From a candidate division WWE3 bacterium RIFCSPLOWO2_01_FULL_39_13 (GTDB taxonomy: Bacteria; Patescibacteriota; WWE3; 2-01-FULL-39-13): 12,603 nt of DNA. The notes under the pieces are model-generated. The model ran no database searches, had not been told where the DNA came from, and saw only the letters and a list, made by a program, of their open reading frames with translations. Numbering within the stretch: position 1 is the first letter of the stretch; each line of letters opens with the position of its first letter. The translations under genes and the position numbers were made by a program. The DNA is taken from contig MEVH01000003.1 in assembly GCA_001772665.1 (NCBI GenBank), forward strand, positions 7,845-20,447. The letters are read 5' to 3'. Below, one piece after another: positions 1 through 6,454 of this stretch.

Positions 1-65
1 TAGCGGTCTAGGATATCTGGTTTTCATCCAGAAGATCGAGGGTTCGAACCCCTCCGGGGTCACCA
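1..65 (+). tRNA. tRNA-Glu (anticodon UUC), 5' end cut by window
   Basis: The window opens inside the D-arm of a tRNA. The anticodon stem TCTGG/CCAGA encloses the 7-nt loop TTTTCAT, which puts TTC (Glu) at the anticodon positions. The T-arm GAGGG-TTCGAAC-CCCTC follows, then the 3' acceptor strand CGGGGTC, discriminator A (62) and an encoded CCA (63-65). About 12 nt of the 5' end lie outside the window, so the 5' acceptor strand could not be checked. A recombinase-like reading frame runs antisense through the whole visible tRNA, as is common where integrating elements use a tRNA 3' end as attachment site. Confidence 0.93.
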
Positions 66-120
66 TCTGGGAATATGAGACATCGGAATCACCTTTTAGC
101 GCGAGAAATGGGGCTAATTC

Positions 121-239
121 AGGTGTTCCAGAACTCAATTCCTCATAGGTTGGTGCCACTTGGAAAATAAGGCCAAAAAGGGTGGCACTTTTCTCTGGAT
201 TAGCGCTATCTAACAATAAATCTTCAAGGTGTTCCAGAA
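121..239. repeat. 13-bp direct repeat pair
   Basis: AGGTGTTCCAGAA occurs at 121-133 and again at 227-239, 106 bp apart, both inside the recombinase-like remnant. The length is modest but unlikely by chance at this spacing. It could mark an old small duplication or be a remnant of recombination sites. No function is assigned. Confidence 0.4.
153..194 (+). terminator. Imperfect hairpin downstream of tRNA-Glu, possible terminator
   Basis: GTGCCAC (153-159) pairs perfectly with GTGGCAC (182-188). Inside it TTGG (160-163) can pair with CCAA (173-176), leaving an unpaired stretch on the 3' side. TTTTCTC follows. It could end the tRNA transcript, but it lies about 90 bp past the tRNA and the internal bulge weakens it. 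Confidence 0.3.
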
Positions 240-312
240 AATATTTAACTGTGCCCATCACTTCTTCCATATTTAGGTTGTTTTCCTCTTGATTATTCAG
301 ATAGGAAGAAAC

Positions 313-460
313 TCACCCCAACTGGCAACAAGGCTTCTAGCGTTTACAGCAAAAAACGGTAGAAATATGTCATTTCTAATAAGGCTGTGGATAACCTCCT
401 CAAGAAAATGTATCAACCCCACTAAACCGTACTAAATCGCAGAAGTCGGGACTTCACATC
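313..460. other. Intergenic stretch without recognisable gene
   Basis: No convincing reading frame on either strand between the recombinase-like remnant and the truB stop. It contains a single perfect DnaA-box word (TGTGGATAA, 386-394), a tandem near-repeat ACTAAACCGT/ACTAAATCGC (421-440), and a small hairpin just after truB. Nothing here assembles into an origin, RNA gene or att site that I can support. Confidence 0.5.
442..455 (-). terminator. Short hairpin 5 bp past the truB stop
   Basis: GAAGTC-GG-GACTTC is a perfect palindrome; folded, it gives a 5-bp stem with a 4-nt loop. It lies directly downstream of the truB stop codon on the minus strand. The sequence after it (TGCGATTT) is only weakly T-rich, so a rho-independent terminator is possible but unproven. 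Confidence 0.3.
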
Positions 461-1210
461 TTAAACAGCATACTTAATATCATACTTTCCAACCCTTGTT
501 CTTGTTATCGACATCGTGCAGGCACCTGTACCAAGCTTTTCTCCCAGATCATTAGCAATTGCTCTTACATAAGTGCCTTTAGAAACAGTTGCTCTGATTT
601 TTACAAGCAGGAAATTCTCCTGTTGAGTCTTTGATAAAACATCCTCCCATTTGTCTTTGACCTTATCCTGCCTGAAGCCTTTTTTTACTGTATTAACAAG
701 CTCTAAAATCCTCTTTTTCATCTCGTCCCGTGTAAGTATATGAGACTCAAGTATTTCAATTTTTTCAATTTCTATATCTTTCACTGGAATTTCGACCTGG
801 TCTATTTGGCCATCTAAATACCAACGGTACAGCTGTTTTCCGTTAACCTTTACAGCACTAAATGGAGGAACTTTCTGCTTAATTTTTCCTACATATACCT
901 TAAGCGACTTCTTTGTCTGATCCAATACAACCTCTGGACTATATGCAGAGAAATCATCTGCCAGACCCAATATGTCATAAGTATCAGTTTTAAATCCGAA
1001 CAAAACCTCGAACTCATACGCCTTTGGGCATTCCATGAACTCCGATTGCTTCTTAGTAGAATCAGTGCCGACAAGACAAATCAAAACCCCGCCAGCAAGA
1101 GGATCCAGTGTTCCCGCATGGCCGATCTTCTGCCCGGGATACTTCTTTTTCAACTCTCGAATCACATCATAACTGGTAATACCAACGGGCTTATTAATAT
1201 TTAAAATCAT
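461..1210 (-). CDS. truB: tRNA pseudouridine(55) synthase TruB
   Basis: Converts uridine 55 in the tRNA T-loop to pseudouridine. The protein (249 aa) starts with the usual family opening MILNINKPVGITSYDVIREL and carries the catalytic motif GHAGTLDPLAGG at residues 30-41, with Asp36 as the expected nucleophile. Further family blocks are KAYEFEVLFG (63-72), PPFSAVKVNGKQLY (115-128), SKGTYVRAIANDLG (210-223) and the ending TRTRVGKYDI. It is shorter than the ~300-aa E. coli enzyme: no C-terminal PUA-type domain follows the last block. It also has about 45 extra residues (roughly 157-200, containing GFRQDKVKDKWEDVL) between the strand IEKIEIL and VKIRATVSKGTY, where typical TruB has only a short loop. 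The ATG at 1210 fits the family N-terminus exactly. AAGGA lies 1 nt before the ATG, too close for a normal ribosome binding site. The gene is divergent from the phosphohexomutase gene. Confidence 0.95.
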   Translation of the reverse strand: MILNINKPVGITSYDVIRELKKKYPGQKIGHAGTLDPLAGGVLICLVGTDSTKKQSEFMECPKAYEFEVLFGFKTDTYDILGLADDFSAYSPEVVLDQTKKSLKVYVGKIKQKVPPFSAVKVNGKQLYRWYLDGQIDQVEIPVKDIEIEKIEILESHILTRDEMKKRILELVNTVKKGFRQDKVKDKWEDVLSKTQQENFLLVKIRATVSKGTYVRAIANDLGEKLGTGACTMSITRTRVGKYDIKYAV

Positions 1211-1214
1211 ATCC

Positions 1215-1241
1215 TTGACAAACAGCTTGGCTCATTATATC
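1215..1241 (+). promoter_or_regulatory. Probable promoter of the phosphohexomutase gene
   Basis: TTGACA (1215-1220) is a perfect -35 word, followed after 15 bp by TATATC (1236-1241), a partial -10. Spacing is short of the optimal 17, so the -10 choice is uncertain. Transcription would begin around 1248-1253, just before the GTG at 1254. This argues that the TTG at 1215 belongs to the -35 box and is not the start codon. Confidence 0.45.
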
Positions 1242-1242
1242 A
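1234..1242 (-). promoter_or_regulatory. Extended -10 promoter of truB
   Basis: On the minus strand the sequence reads TGATATAAT: a perfect extended -10 (TGn) plus consensus TATAAT hexamer (1239-1234). No good -35 lies at the right distance, which is normal for extended -10 promoters. A start about 7 nt downstream gives a leader of roughly 17 nt before the truB ATG. The element sits inside the 5' region of the divergent gene, so the two promoters overlap. Confidence 0.6.
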
Positions 1243-1253
1243 GTAGTAATACA

Positions 1254-2594
1254 GTGGAATATAACACGATTTTCAAAAGATACGACATAAGGGGAAAATA
1301 CCCTGATGAAATCAGCCCTGAAGTCGCAAAAAAGATAGCCAAGATCTATTTCAATTTTTACCACCTCTCCAAGATTATCATAGGACATGACTCAATAGAC
1401 GGAGCCAATGAAATCTATTCAGAGATATCAAATGAGCTTGCCGGGTATGGCGTCAATGTTACACAAATCGGGATGGTATCGTCCCCGAGGCTTTATTATG
1501 CAAGCGCGAAGTTGAACATAAAATATGGAATTATGATTACCGCTTCTCATCTTGGAGCAGGCTTTACTGGAATAAAGCTTATTAATGACGGCGTTCCCCC
1601 TCCCGAAGAAGATCTTGTTAAACTGAGTCAAATTTATGAATCCAAACGGGATATTTCTTTAACTTCTAAAAAGGGTGGCATTAACTTTTATGATATAAAT
1701 TCTCCTTATGCTTCAGATGTCGTTGCTTTTATTAAATCATCATTAACGAAATATAAAATCGTAATAGATGCAAGCAATGGGCCCAATGCTCCCGTTATAG
1801 ACAAAATTTTTTCTGAGATAAATATTCCTTATACAGCCATAAATATGGAAGTAAAAGGCTCAGGTCTCAGCCACCCAACAAATCCTAAGATACCTGAAAA
1901 CCGGGTGCAGCTTGTTAATGCAGTAAAAGAAAGTAAAGCCGATCTTGGCATAATATGGGACGGAGATGGAGACCGTGCCTACTTTGTAGATTCTAAAGGA
2001 AAAGTCATCGCTCCTGAATTCACCGCGTCATTAATTGCAGCTGATATTAAAAACAAACTTGGATATAAAACTATAACTTCTGATATAAGAGCATCATCAG
2101 CAATAGAACAAGAATGCTCTAAGGACAACATAGAGGTAGTAAGACTAAAGGCCTGGCATGTTCCAATAAAAGAAGAAATGGAAAAAGATTCAAAGATTGG
2201 ATTTGGATACGAAGTATCAGGCCACTATGTATTCAGCGACTTTTACAAAATAGATGACGGCCTTTTGGCCTCTTTAGTGTTTTTAAGAGCACTAAACAAT
2301 AATGAAAAAAGTTTAAGTGAGCTACTTAAGGATTTCAGAAATACCTACTATATTCTTGAAGAGATAAACTTCGAATCAGAAAAATCTGAAGAAGAAGTCG
2401 TGGATTTGCTTAAAAATACCTACAAAGACGGTAAAGTAATTTTGATAGATGGGGTTACTGTTGAGTACTCGGACTGGAGATTCAATTTAAGGTCTTCTCG
2501 AACAGAGCCGATATTAAGGCTGAATATTTCAGGCATATCACAAAAAACAGTAGATGAAAACTTATCTAAGATCAAATCAATTATTAAATCCTAA
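1254..2594 (+). CDS. Phosphomannomutase/phosphoglucomutase (alpha-D-phosphohexomutase family)
   Basis: Moves phosphate between C6 and C1 of a hexose (mannose or glucose type), supplying sugar-1-phosphates for nucleotide-sugar and envelope glycan synthesis. The family N-terminus FKRYDIRGKYPDEI is present. The active serine lies in ITASHLGAGFTGIKL (Ser98 counted from GTG), the metal loop DGDGDR is at 236-241, the sugar loop is YEVSGHY, and the phosphate-binding loop RSSRTEPILRL is near the C-terminus. Oddities: the usual TASHNP is TASHLG, the usual RPSGTEP/RxSNTEP is RSSRTEP, and the GRDxR motif is GHDSID, so sugar specificity cannot be read from sequence. I chose GTG 1254 (446 aa) over TTG 1215 (459 aa): family proteins begin 6-9 residues before YDIRG, and the TTG lies in a -35 box only 4 bp from the divergent truB start. 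The 3' end overlaps the convergent antiporter gene by 4 bp (CTAA). Confidence 0.88.
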   Translation: MEYNTIFKRYDIRGKYPDEISPEVAKKIAKIYFNFYHLSKIIIGHDSIDGANEIYSEISNELAGYGVNVTQIGMVSSPRLYYASAKLNIKYGIMITASHLGAGFTGIKLINDGVPPPEEDLVKLSQIYESKRDISLTSKKGGINFYDINSPYASDVVAFIKSSLTKYKIVIDASNGPNAPVIDKIFSEINIPYTAINMEVKGSGLSHPTNPKIPENRVQLVNAVKESKADLGIIWDGDGDRAYFVDSKGKVIAPEFTASLIAADIKNKLGYKTITSDIRASSAIEQECSKDNIEVVRLKAWHVPIKEEMEKDSKIGFGYEVSGHYVFSDFYKIDDGLLASLVFLRALNNNEKSLSELLKDFRNTYYILEEINFESEKSEEEVVDLLKNTYKDGKVILIDGVTVEYSDWRFNLRSSRTEPILRLNISGISQKTVDENLSKIKSIIKS

Positions 2595-3547
2595 ACGTTA
2601 ATAAGAAGGTTTGCCACATACAATCCGTAAAGAAAGAGATAAAGTATCCCTTCGCGTCTTTCAATTTCCAAACGTTTTCTGCCAAAGTAGCAGGTTGCGA
2701 GTAAAACCAGATTTGCAAAAATAACTACTCCAAAGTCATAATTGGTCGACATATTAAACGGAATCGGTCTTATCATTGAATTTATTCCAAGTATCCACAA
2801 AAGATTAAAAAGGTTGGATCCGATAATATTCCCGATAGCCAGATTAGGATGATGCTTAAGCGAAGCAATAATTGCAGTCGTCAGTTCTGGAAGAGATGTC
2901 CCGACAGCCAAAATAAGAAGACCGCCAGTCGTTTCTGATAGCTCAAATCGTGAAATAGCAGATACTGCACCACTCACGACAAGCTGCCCTCCAACAGCTA
3001 AACCAACAAGACCAGCTGCAAGAGAAATAGCGGTTCTGCCTTTCGAGAGTTCAATGACTCCGTTCTCGTCAGAGACCTTATTGCGGGCAAATGAAAAAGT
3101 GTAATAAATAAATATCAAGAAAAATGCTATCAGGACAATCCCATCAGTGCGTGTAAGATGCGAGACAGCCCTTCCGTCAATAAATTTATCATTTGCAAGA
3201 ACAGCCACAATTAATGTCATTAAAATTGCAAAAGGAATCTCTTTAATAACAATATGTCTTTTAACTTTAATCGGATAAACAAGGGCAGCAATTCCAAGTA
3301 CAAGAAATATGTTTGCAATATTGCTTCCAAGAACATTTCCTACTGAAAGCATGGGTTTGTTTTGCAAAGCTGCAATCAGGTTAACAACAAATTCGGGTGC
3401 AGTAGTGCCAAAGGCAACAACGGTAAGGCCGATTGCAAGATTTGATATATTGAAGCGTTTAGCAATAGAAGCAGCCCCCTCTACCAGATAATGGGCGCCA
3501 ACGATTAGTATTAGTAACCCTGCAGCAAACTCGACAGCTAAAAGCAT
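2591..3547 (-). CDS. Ca2+/cation antiporter (CaCA family, YrbG-like Na+/Ca2+ exchanger)
   Basis: Inner-membrane antiporter, expected to export Ca2+ in exchange for Na+ or H+. The 318-aa protein shows the two inverted alpha repeats of the family: alpha-1 at about residues 40-84, with GLTVVAFGTTAPEF (Glu52) and GNVLGSNIANIFLVLG; alpha-2 at about 209-254, with GLLILAVGTSLPEL (Glu221) and GNIIGSNLFNLLWILG. The two glutamates in the TxxPE motifs are the expected ion ligands. Hydrophobic stretches fit about ten transmembrane helices, and a short charged loop (residues 155-171) separates the two halves. Length is normal for bacterial family members. The transported ion is inferred from the family. 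The gene is convergent with the phosphohexomutase and divergent from the small membrane protein. The ATG at 3547 is the only plausible start and leads straight into the first helix. Confidence 0.92.
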   Translation of the reverse strand: MLLAVEFAAGLLILIVGAHYLVEGAASIAKRFNISNLAIGLTVVAFGTTAPEFVVNLIAALQNKPMLSVGNVLGSNIANIFLVLGIAALVYPIKVKRHIVIKEIPFAILMTLIVAVLANDKFIDGRAVSHLTRTDGIVLIAFFLIFIYYTFSFARNKVSDENGVIELSKGRTAISLAAGLVGLAVGGQLVVSGAVSAISRFELSETTGGLLILAVGTSLPELTTAIIASLKHHPNLAIGNIIGSNLFNLLWILGINSMIRPIPFNMSTNYDFGVVIFANLVLLATCYFGRKRLEIERREGILYLFLYGLYVANLLINV

Positions 3548-3555
3548 ATAAAATT

Positions 3556-3561
3556 AGTATA
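3556..3561 (-). promoter_or_regulatory. -10 box of the antiporter gene, leaderless geometry
   Basis: On the minus strand TATACT (5 of 6 consensus bases) ends 8 nt before the ATG at 3547. No Shine-Dalgarno sequence fits in the gap, so the transcript would start on or within a base or two of the ATG. Confidence 0.45.
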
Positions 3562-3571
3562 AACTATTTCA

Positions 3572-3580
3572 TGATATATT
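3572..3580 (+). promoter_or_regulatory. Extended -10 promoter of the HEPN-like gene
   Basis: TGATATATT is TGn plus a near-consensus -10 (TATATT). It ends 7 nt before the ATG at 3588, so transcription would begin at about the start codon. No clear -35. Confidence 0.5.
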
Positions 3581-3587
3581 ATCGATA

Positions 3588-3998
3588 ATGATCGAGGAAG
3601 TACTTTTTCTGACTGCAGCCTTTGGGGTAATTCTTATCATTCTACTTAAATTCTTCGTTTTGAAACCTGATAATAAATGGAAGAATGAGATCCTGAAAAA
3701 GCTGTCAAAATTAAATTTAAAGGCTGACTCCTCCGACTTAATGGTACTCAGTGCAGTAATAATAGAGGCAGACAAACTGCTTGATCATTCCCTTAAAAAA
3801 TCGGGAGTAAAAGGAGAAACATTAGGCGAAAAGCTTAAAAATTCAGAAAAGCTATTTGAGTACAGCCAATACAATCGCATATGGGCAGCTCACAAATTGA
3901 GAAACAGAATCGCACATGAAACAGGATCAGTTTCGGCAGAAGATCTAAAGAAAGCCTACAGAGAGCTTAAATCGGCTATAGAGAAACTAACGAGGTAG
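3588..3998 (+). CDS. Membrane-anchored small protein with HEPN-like R-N-x3-H motif
   Basis: No firm family name recognised. The 136-aa protein has one hydrophobic helix at residues 5-25 (VLFLTAAFGVILIILLKFFV) followed by basic residues, predicting a single membrane anchor with the soluble part in the cytoplasm. The soluble part (about 45-136) looks all-helical. It includes VLSAVIIEADKLLDHSL (53-69) and AAHKLRNRIAHET (100-112). R105-N106-x3-H110 matches the Rx4-6H signature of HEPN domains, many of which are metal-independent RNases, and an IEADKLLD-type helix also precedes the motif in HEPN-like proteins. The gene has its own extended -10 and lies 60 bp upstream of ppsA, on the same strand. 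RNase activity is inference from one motif. A non-catalytic helical protein remains possible. Confidence 0.75.
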   Translation: MIEEVLFLTAAFGVILIILLKFFVLKPDNKWKNEILKKLSKLNLKADSSDLMVLSAVIIEADKLLDHSLKKSGVKGETLGEKLKNSEKLFEYSQYNRIWAAHKLRNRIAHETGSVSAEDLKKAYRELKSAIEKLTR

Positions 3999-4042
3999 AA
4001 ATATCTCGTACATTGGGTTTATAGAACCACTCAAGGTATATA

Positions 4043-4051
4043 TGCTATTAT
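4043..4051 (+). promoter_or_regulatory. Extended -10 promoter of ppsA, leaderless geometry
   Basis: TGCTATTAT is TGn plus TATTAT (5 of 6 consensus) and ends 7 nt before the ATG at 4059. The intervening TTTACTA holds no Shine-Dalgarno sequence. It also shows that ppsA can be transcribed independently of the upstream HEPN-like gene. Confidence 0.55.
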
Positions 4052-4058
4052 TTTACTA

Positions 4059-6341
4059 ATGCCAGAAAGAAAGAAACCATACACCCTTCATTTCTCTGAA
4101 ATCTCTAGAAAGGACTTACCGACAGCAGGAGGCAAAGGCGCCAACCTCGGCGAAATGTTTCAGGCGAAAATTCCTGTCCCCGAAGGTTTTGTTGTCACCG
4201 CACAGGCATATTTCAACTTTCTAGATTCCACTGATTTAAGAGAAAAAATCCAAGATGAGCTTAAAGGCCTTGATGTCGAAAATTCTAAAAAACTTCAGTC
4301 AACAGCAAAAAACATACAGGAGGCAATTATCAAAGAAAAAATGCCAGAAGAAATTTCAAAGCAAATAAAAAGCTCCTATCATAATCTGTGCGGGAACACA
4401 GACAAGCCGGTTGCCGTTCGCTCATCGGCAACAGCAGAAGACCTCCCTGAGGCAAGCTTTGCAGGCCAGCAGGAAACATACCTTAATACTTTGGGATGGC
4501 GTGATGTGGTAAAAAAGACACACAAATGCTGGGCGTCACTATTCGGTGCCCGAGCAATTTACTACCGCAAACAGCAGGGATTTGATCACTTCAAAGTAGG
4601 CATTGCCGTTCCCGTGCAGCTTATGATTCAAAGTGAAGTGTCTGGAATAATGTTTACTGCCAATCCATTAACTAACAACAGTGACGAAATTTCAATTGAA
4701 GCAGCTTATGGGCTCGGACAAACTGTTGTTTCAGGAGAATTGACTCCAGACCAATATATAATAAGCAAATCAGGTTTGAAAATCCTCGAAAGATATATTG
4801 TCGCGCAGACATGGCAGCTTACCCGCAAAGGGAGATCTAAAATTTCGCGTGACTATCAGAAAAAACAGAAGCTTTCAGATAAGCTGATTACAGAGCTGGC
4901 ATCGATTGGTAAAAGGATAGAGGATCACTATGGCGGAAAGCCTCAGGACATAGAATGGGGATTATACCGCGGGAAGTTATATATTGTACAAACCCGCCCG
5001 ATAACGACACTAGGGAAAAAATCAGAGATCCAATCAGTTGTTGCAATTGGAGAAATCGTTCCGCTCAAAGACATTCTTTTTGAAGGAATGGGAGCAAGCC
5101 CGGGATACGCAAGCGGAAAAGTCAGAATTATCCACTTGGCAAAAGATATTAATAAAGTTATGCAGGGAGAAGTTCTAGTAACAGAAATGACTAATCCTGA
5201 CTTTGTCCCCGCTATGAGGCGCGCCAGTGCAATTGTGACAGATGAAGGGGGGGTAACATCCCATGCAGCAATTGTTTCAAGGGAGTTGGGAATACCTGCT
5301 ATAGTCGGAACCGAAATTGCCACATCAATGTTGAAAACCGGCGAAATTATAACGATAAATGGCTACACCGGCAAAGTTTACTCTGGTGATTACACCGAAC
5401 AGCTTAAGACTGCAAAGCCTGAGCAGGATTTTTCGGAATATAGAAATGCCAAAACTGCAACAAAGGTATATGTAAACCTTGGGGAACCCGATTTGGCTGA
5501 TAAAACAGCCGATATGGGGGTAGATGGAGTAGGGCTTCTGCGCGCAGAATTTATGATAGCAGCAATAGGAAAGCATCCCCGCAAATTTATTGAAGAAAAA
5601 AAGCAGAAACAATTTATTACCAAGCTGGCCGAAGGTATGGAAGTCTTTGCAAAGGCATTTGACCCGCGCCCGGTTATTTACCGCGCAACTGATTTTAAGA
5701 CAAACGAATATAGATCTCTTAAAGGAGGAGAAAAATATGAAGATGAGGAAAATAATCCTTTGATCGGTTTTCGGGGTGTATCAAGGTATATTGCCGATGC
5801 CGAAGTTTTCAAAATGGAAATTGACGCCATTAAAATAGTCAGAAACAAGATGGGTTACAAAAATCTCCACCTGATGCTGCCTTTTGTGCGTACGGTACAA
5901 GAGCTTGTTGAGGTTAAAAAACTACTATCAGAATATGAACTAACACGAAAGGGAAGCTTTGAGCTTTATCTTATGGTTGAAATTCCTTCAAACGTAATCC
6001 TTCTAGAGGATTTTATTGAAGCCGGAATAGACGGCATTTCGATAGGATCAAATGACCTTACTATGCTCATACTTGGAGCAGACCGCGACAACGAGAAAAT
6101 CGCGCATATCTATGATGAAAGAAATCCTGCTGTTTTATGGGCACTGGAAAAGGCAATAACAACTGCTAAAAAGCATAACGTGAAGGCCTCGATTTGCGGG
6201 CAGGCTCCTTCAAGATATCCAGATCTGACGCGCAAGCTTGTCAAATGGGGAATAACTTCGGTATCAGTATCCCCCGACGTAGCCTATTTAACCCGCAAAA
6301 TAGTTTCAGAATCAGAATTTGAAGTGGCGACAAAGAAGTGA
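4059..6341 (+). CDS. ppsA: Phosphoenolpyruvate synthase (pyruvate, water dikinase)
   Basis: Cytoplasmic enzyme converting pyruvate + ATP + water to PEP + AMP + phosphate; in some organisms it may run toward pyruvate and ATP. The 760-aa protein has the three expected modules. The N-terminal ATP-grasp-type domain carries GGKGANLGEM, VAVRSSATAEDLPEASFAGQ and the closing block DIEWGLYRGKLYIVQTRPI. The central phosphohistidine domain carries TDEGGVTSHAAIVSRELG, with His402 as the phosphorylated residue. The C-terminal PEP/pyruvate barrel carries GVGLLRAEFM, YRATDFKTNEYRSLKGG, GFRGVSRY, LMLPFVRT, IGSNDLTMLILGADRD and ICGQAPS, with Cys713 as the expected catalytic acid. Length is slightly under the E. 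coli enzyme (792 aa). The SxNDLTM and KTNEYRxLxGG blocks favour PEP synthase over pyruvate phosphate dikinase. It ends in TGA. It is followed on the same strand by eno, the next enzyme of the route. Confidence 0.95.
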   Translation: MPERKKPYTLHFSEISRKDLPTAGGKGANLGEMFQAKIPVPEGFVVTAQAYFNFLDSTDLREKIQDELKGLDVENSKKLQSTAKNIQEAIIKEKMPEEISKQIKSSYHNLCGNTDKPVAVRSSATAEDLPEASFAGQQETYLNTLGWRDVVKKTHKCWASLFGARAIYYRKQQGFDHFKVGIAVPVQLMIQSEVSGIMFTANPLTNNSDEISIEAAYGLGQTVVSGELTPDQYIISKSGLKILERYIVAQTWQLTRKGRSKISRDYQKKQKLSDKLITELASIGKRIEDHYGGKPQDIEWGLYRGKLYIVQTRPITTLGKKSEIQSVVAIGEIVPLKDILFEGMGASPGYASGKVRIIHLAKDINKVMQGEVLVTEMTNPDFVPAMRRASAIVTDEGGVTSHAAIVSRELGIPAIVGTEIATSMLKTGEIITINGYTGKVYSGDYTEQLKTAKPEQDFSEYRNAKTATKVYVNLGEPDLADKTADMGVDGVGLLRAEFMIAAIGKHPRKFIEEKKQKQFITKLAEGMEVFAKAFDPRPVIYRATDFKTNEYRSLKGGEKYEDEENNPLIGFRGVSRYIADAEVFKMEIDAIKIVRNKMGYKNLHLMLPFVRTVQELVEVKKLLSEYELTRKGSFELYLMVEIPSNVILLEDFIEAGIDGISIGSNDLTMLILGADRDNEKIAHIYDERNPAVLWALEKAITTAKKHNVKASICGQAPSRYPDLTRKLVKWGITSVSVSPDVAYLTRKIVSESEFEVATKK

Positions 6342-6392
6342 CTTCTCCATGTCGCTGAGCATAAGTGTTCAAGTGGGGAATTTCAAATGTGA

Positions 6393-6423
6393 ACTCGTGT
6401 ATCTTTAGTGAACACCAACGAGT
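6393..6423. repeat. Inverted repeat between ppsA and eno
   Basis: ACTCGT (6393-6398) and ACGAGT (6418-6423) are exact inverted copies. The adjoining GTGT and ACAC can extend the stem with a 2-nt bulge. No T-tract follows, so this is a poor terminator. It lies just upstream of the eno -10, where it could act as an operator or as a weak transcript-end hairpin for ppsA. Confidence 0.35.
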
Positions 6424-6435
6424 CCCACCATAATG

Positions 6436-6444
6436 TGCTAAACT
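6436..6444 (+). promoter_or_regulatory. Possible extended -10 promoter of eno
   Basis: TGCTAAACT is TGn plus TAAACT (4 of 6 consensus), ending 10 nt before the ATG at 6455. An alternative -10 is CATAAT at 6429-6434 (5 of 6). Either way the leader is at most about 15 nt and has no Shine-Dalgarno sequence. Confidence 0.4.
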
Positions 6445-6454
6445 TTTTTCAATA

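Larger units (their letters stand above)
1..312 (-). pseudogene. C-terminal remnant of a serine recombinase (probable), antisense to tRNA-Glu
   Basis: Minus-strand frame open from 312 (an in-frame TGA lies at 315-313) to position 1 with no stop. From the ATG at 270 it gives 90 residues, including MEEVMGTVKYFLEHLEDLL, FGLIFQVAPTYEELSSGTP and ELAPFLALKG. From memory this resembles the extreme C-terminal tail of serine recombinases found in Candidate Phyla Radiation genomes. No resolvase catalytic domain or zinc ribbon is visible upstream, because the frame is closed at 313-315, so only the tail survives. The last ~22 residues (VTPEGFEPSIFW and onward) are simply the antisense translation of tRNA-Glu, a well-known source of spurious protein tails. 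The best reading is a decayed integrase at a tRNA attachment site. The alternative is a short chance ORF. The family assignment comes from memory, not from a search. Confidence 0.45.

Noticed and set aside
386..394. Perfect DnaA-box word (TTATCCACA on the minus strand), suggesting an origin
   Set aside because: It is single, with no second box, no AT-rich unwinding region and no dnaA/dnaN nearby. One chance hit in 12.6 kb on two strands is not surprising.
421..440. Tandem ACTAAACCGT/ACTAAATCGC as the start of a repeat array
   Set aside because: Only two imperfect units and no spacer pattern; no CRISPR-like array is present anywhere in the window.
1215..1253. TTG 1215 as the start codon of the phosphohexomutase
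   Set aside because: It coincides with a TTGACA -35 word, leaves 4 bp to the divergent truB start, and would add 13 residues before the usual family N-terminus.
4943..5623. Minus-strand ORFs of 77-126 codons opposite ppsA
   Set aside because: They are antisense shadows of the conserved phosphohistidine and barrel domains of PEP synthase.
6339..6341. Possible recoded TGA (Gly) as in Absconditabacteria/Gracilibacteria
   Set aside because: PEP synthase ends at a normal family length at this TGA, and no other gene contains an in-frame TGA, so the standard code is sufficient.
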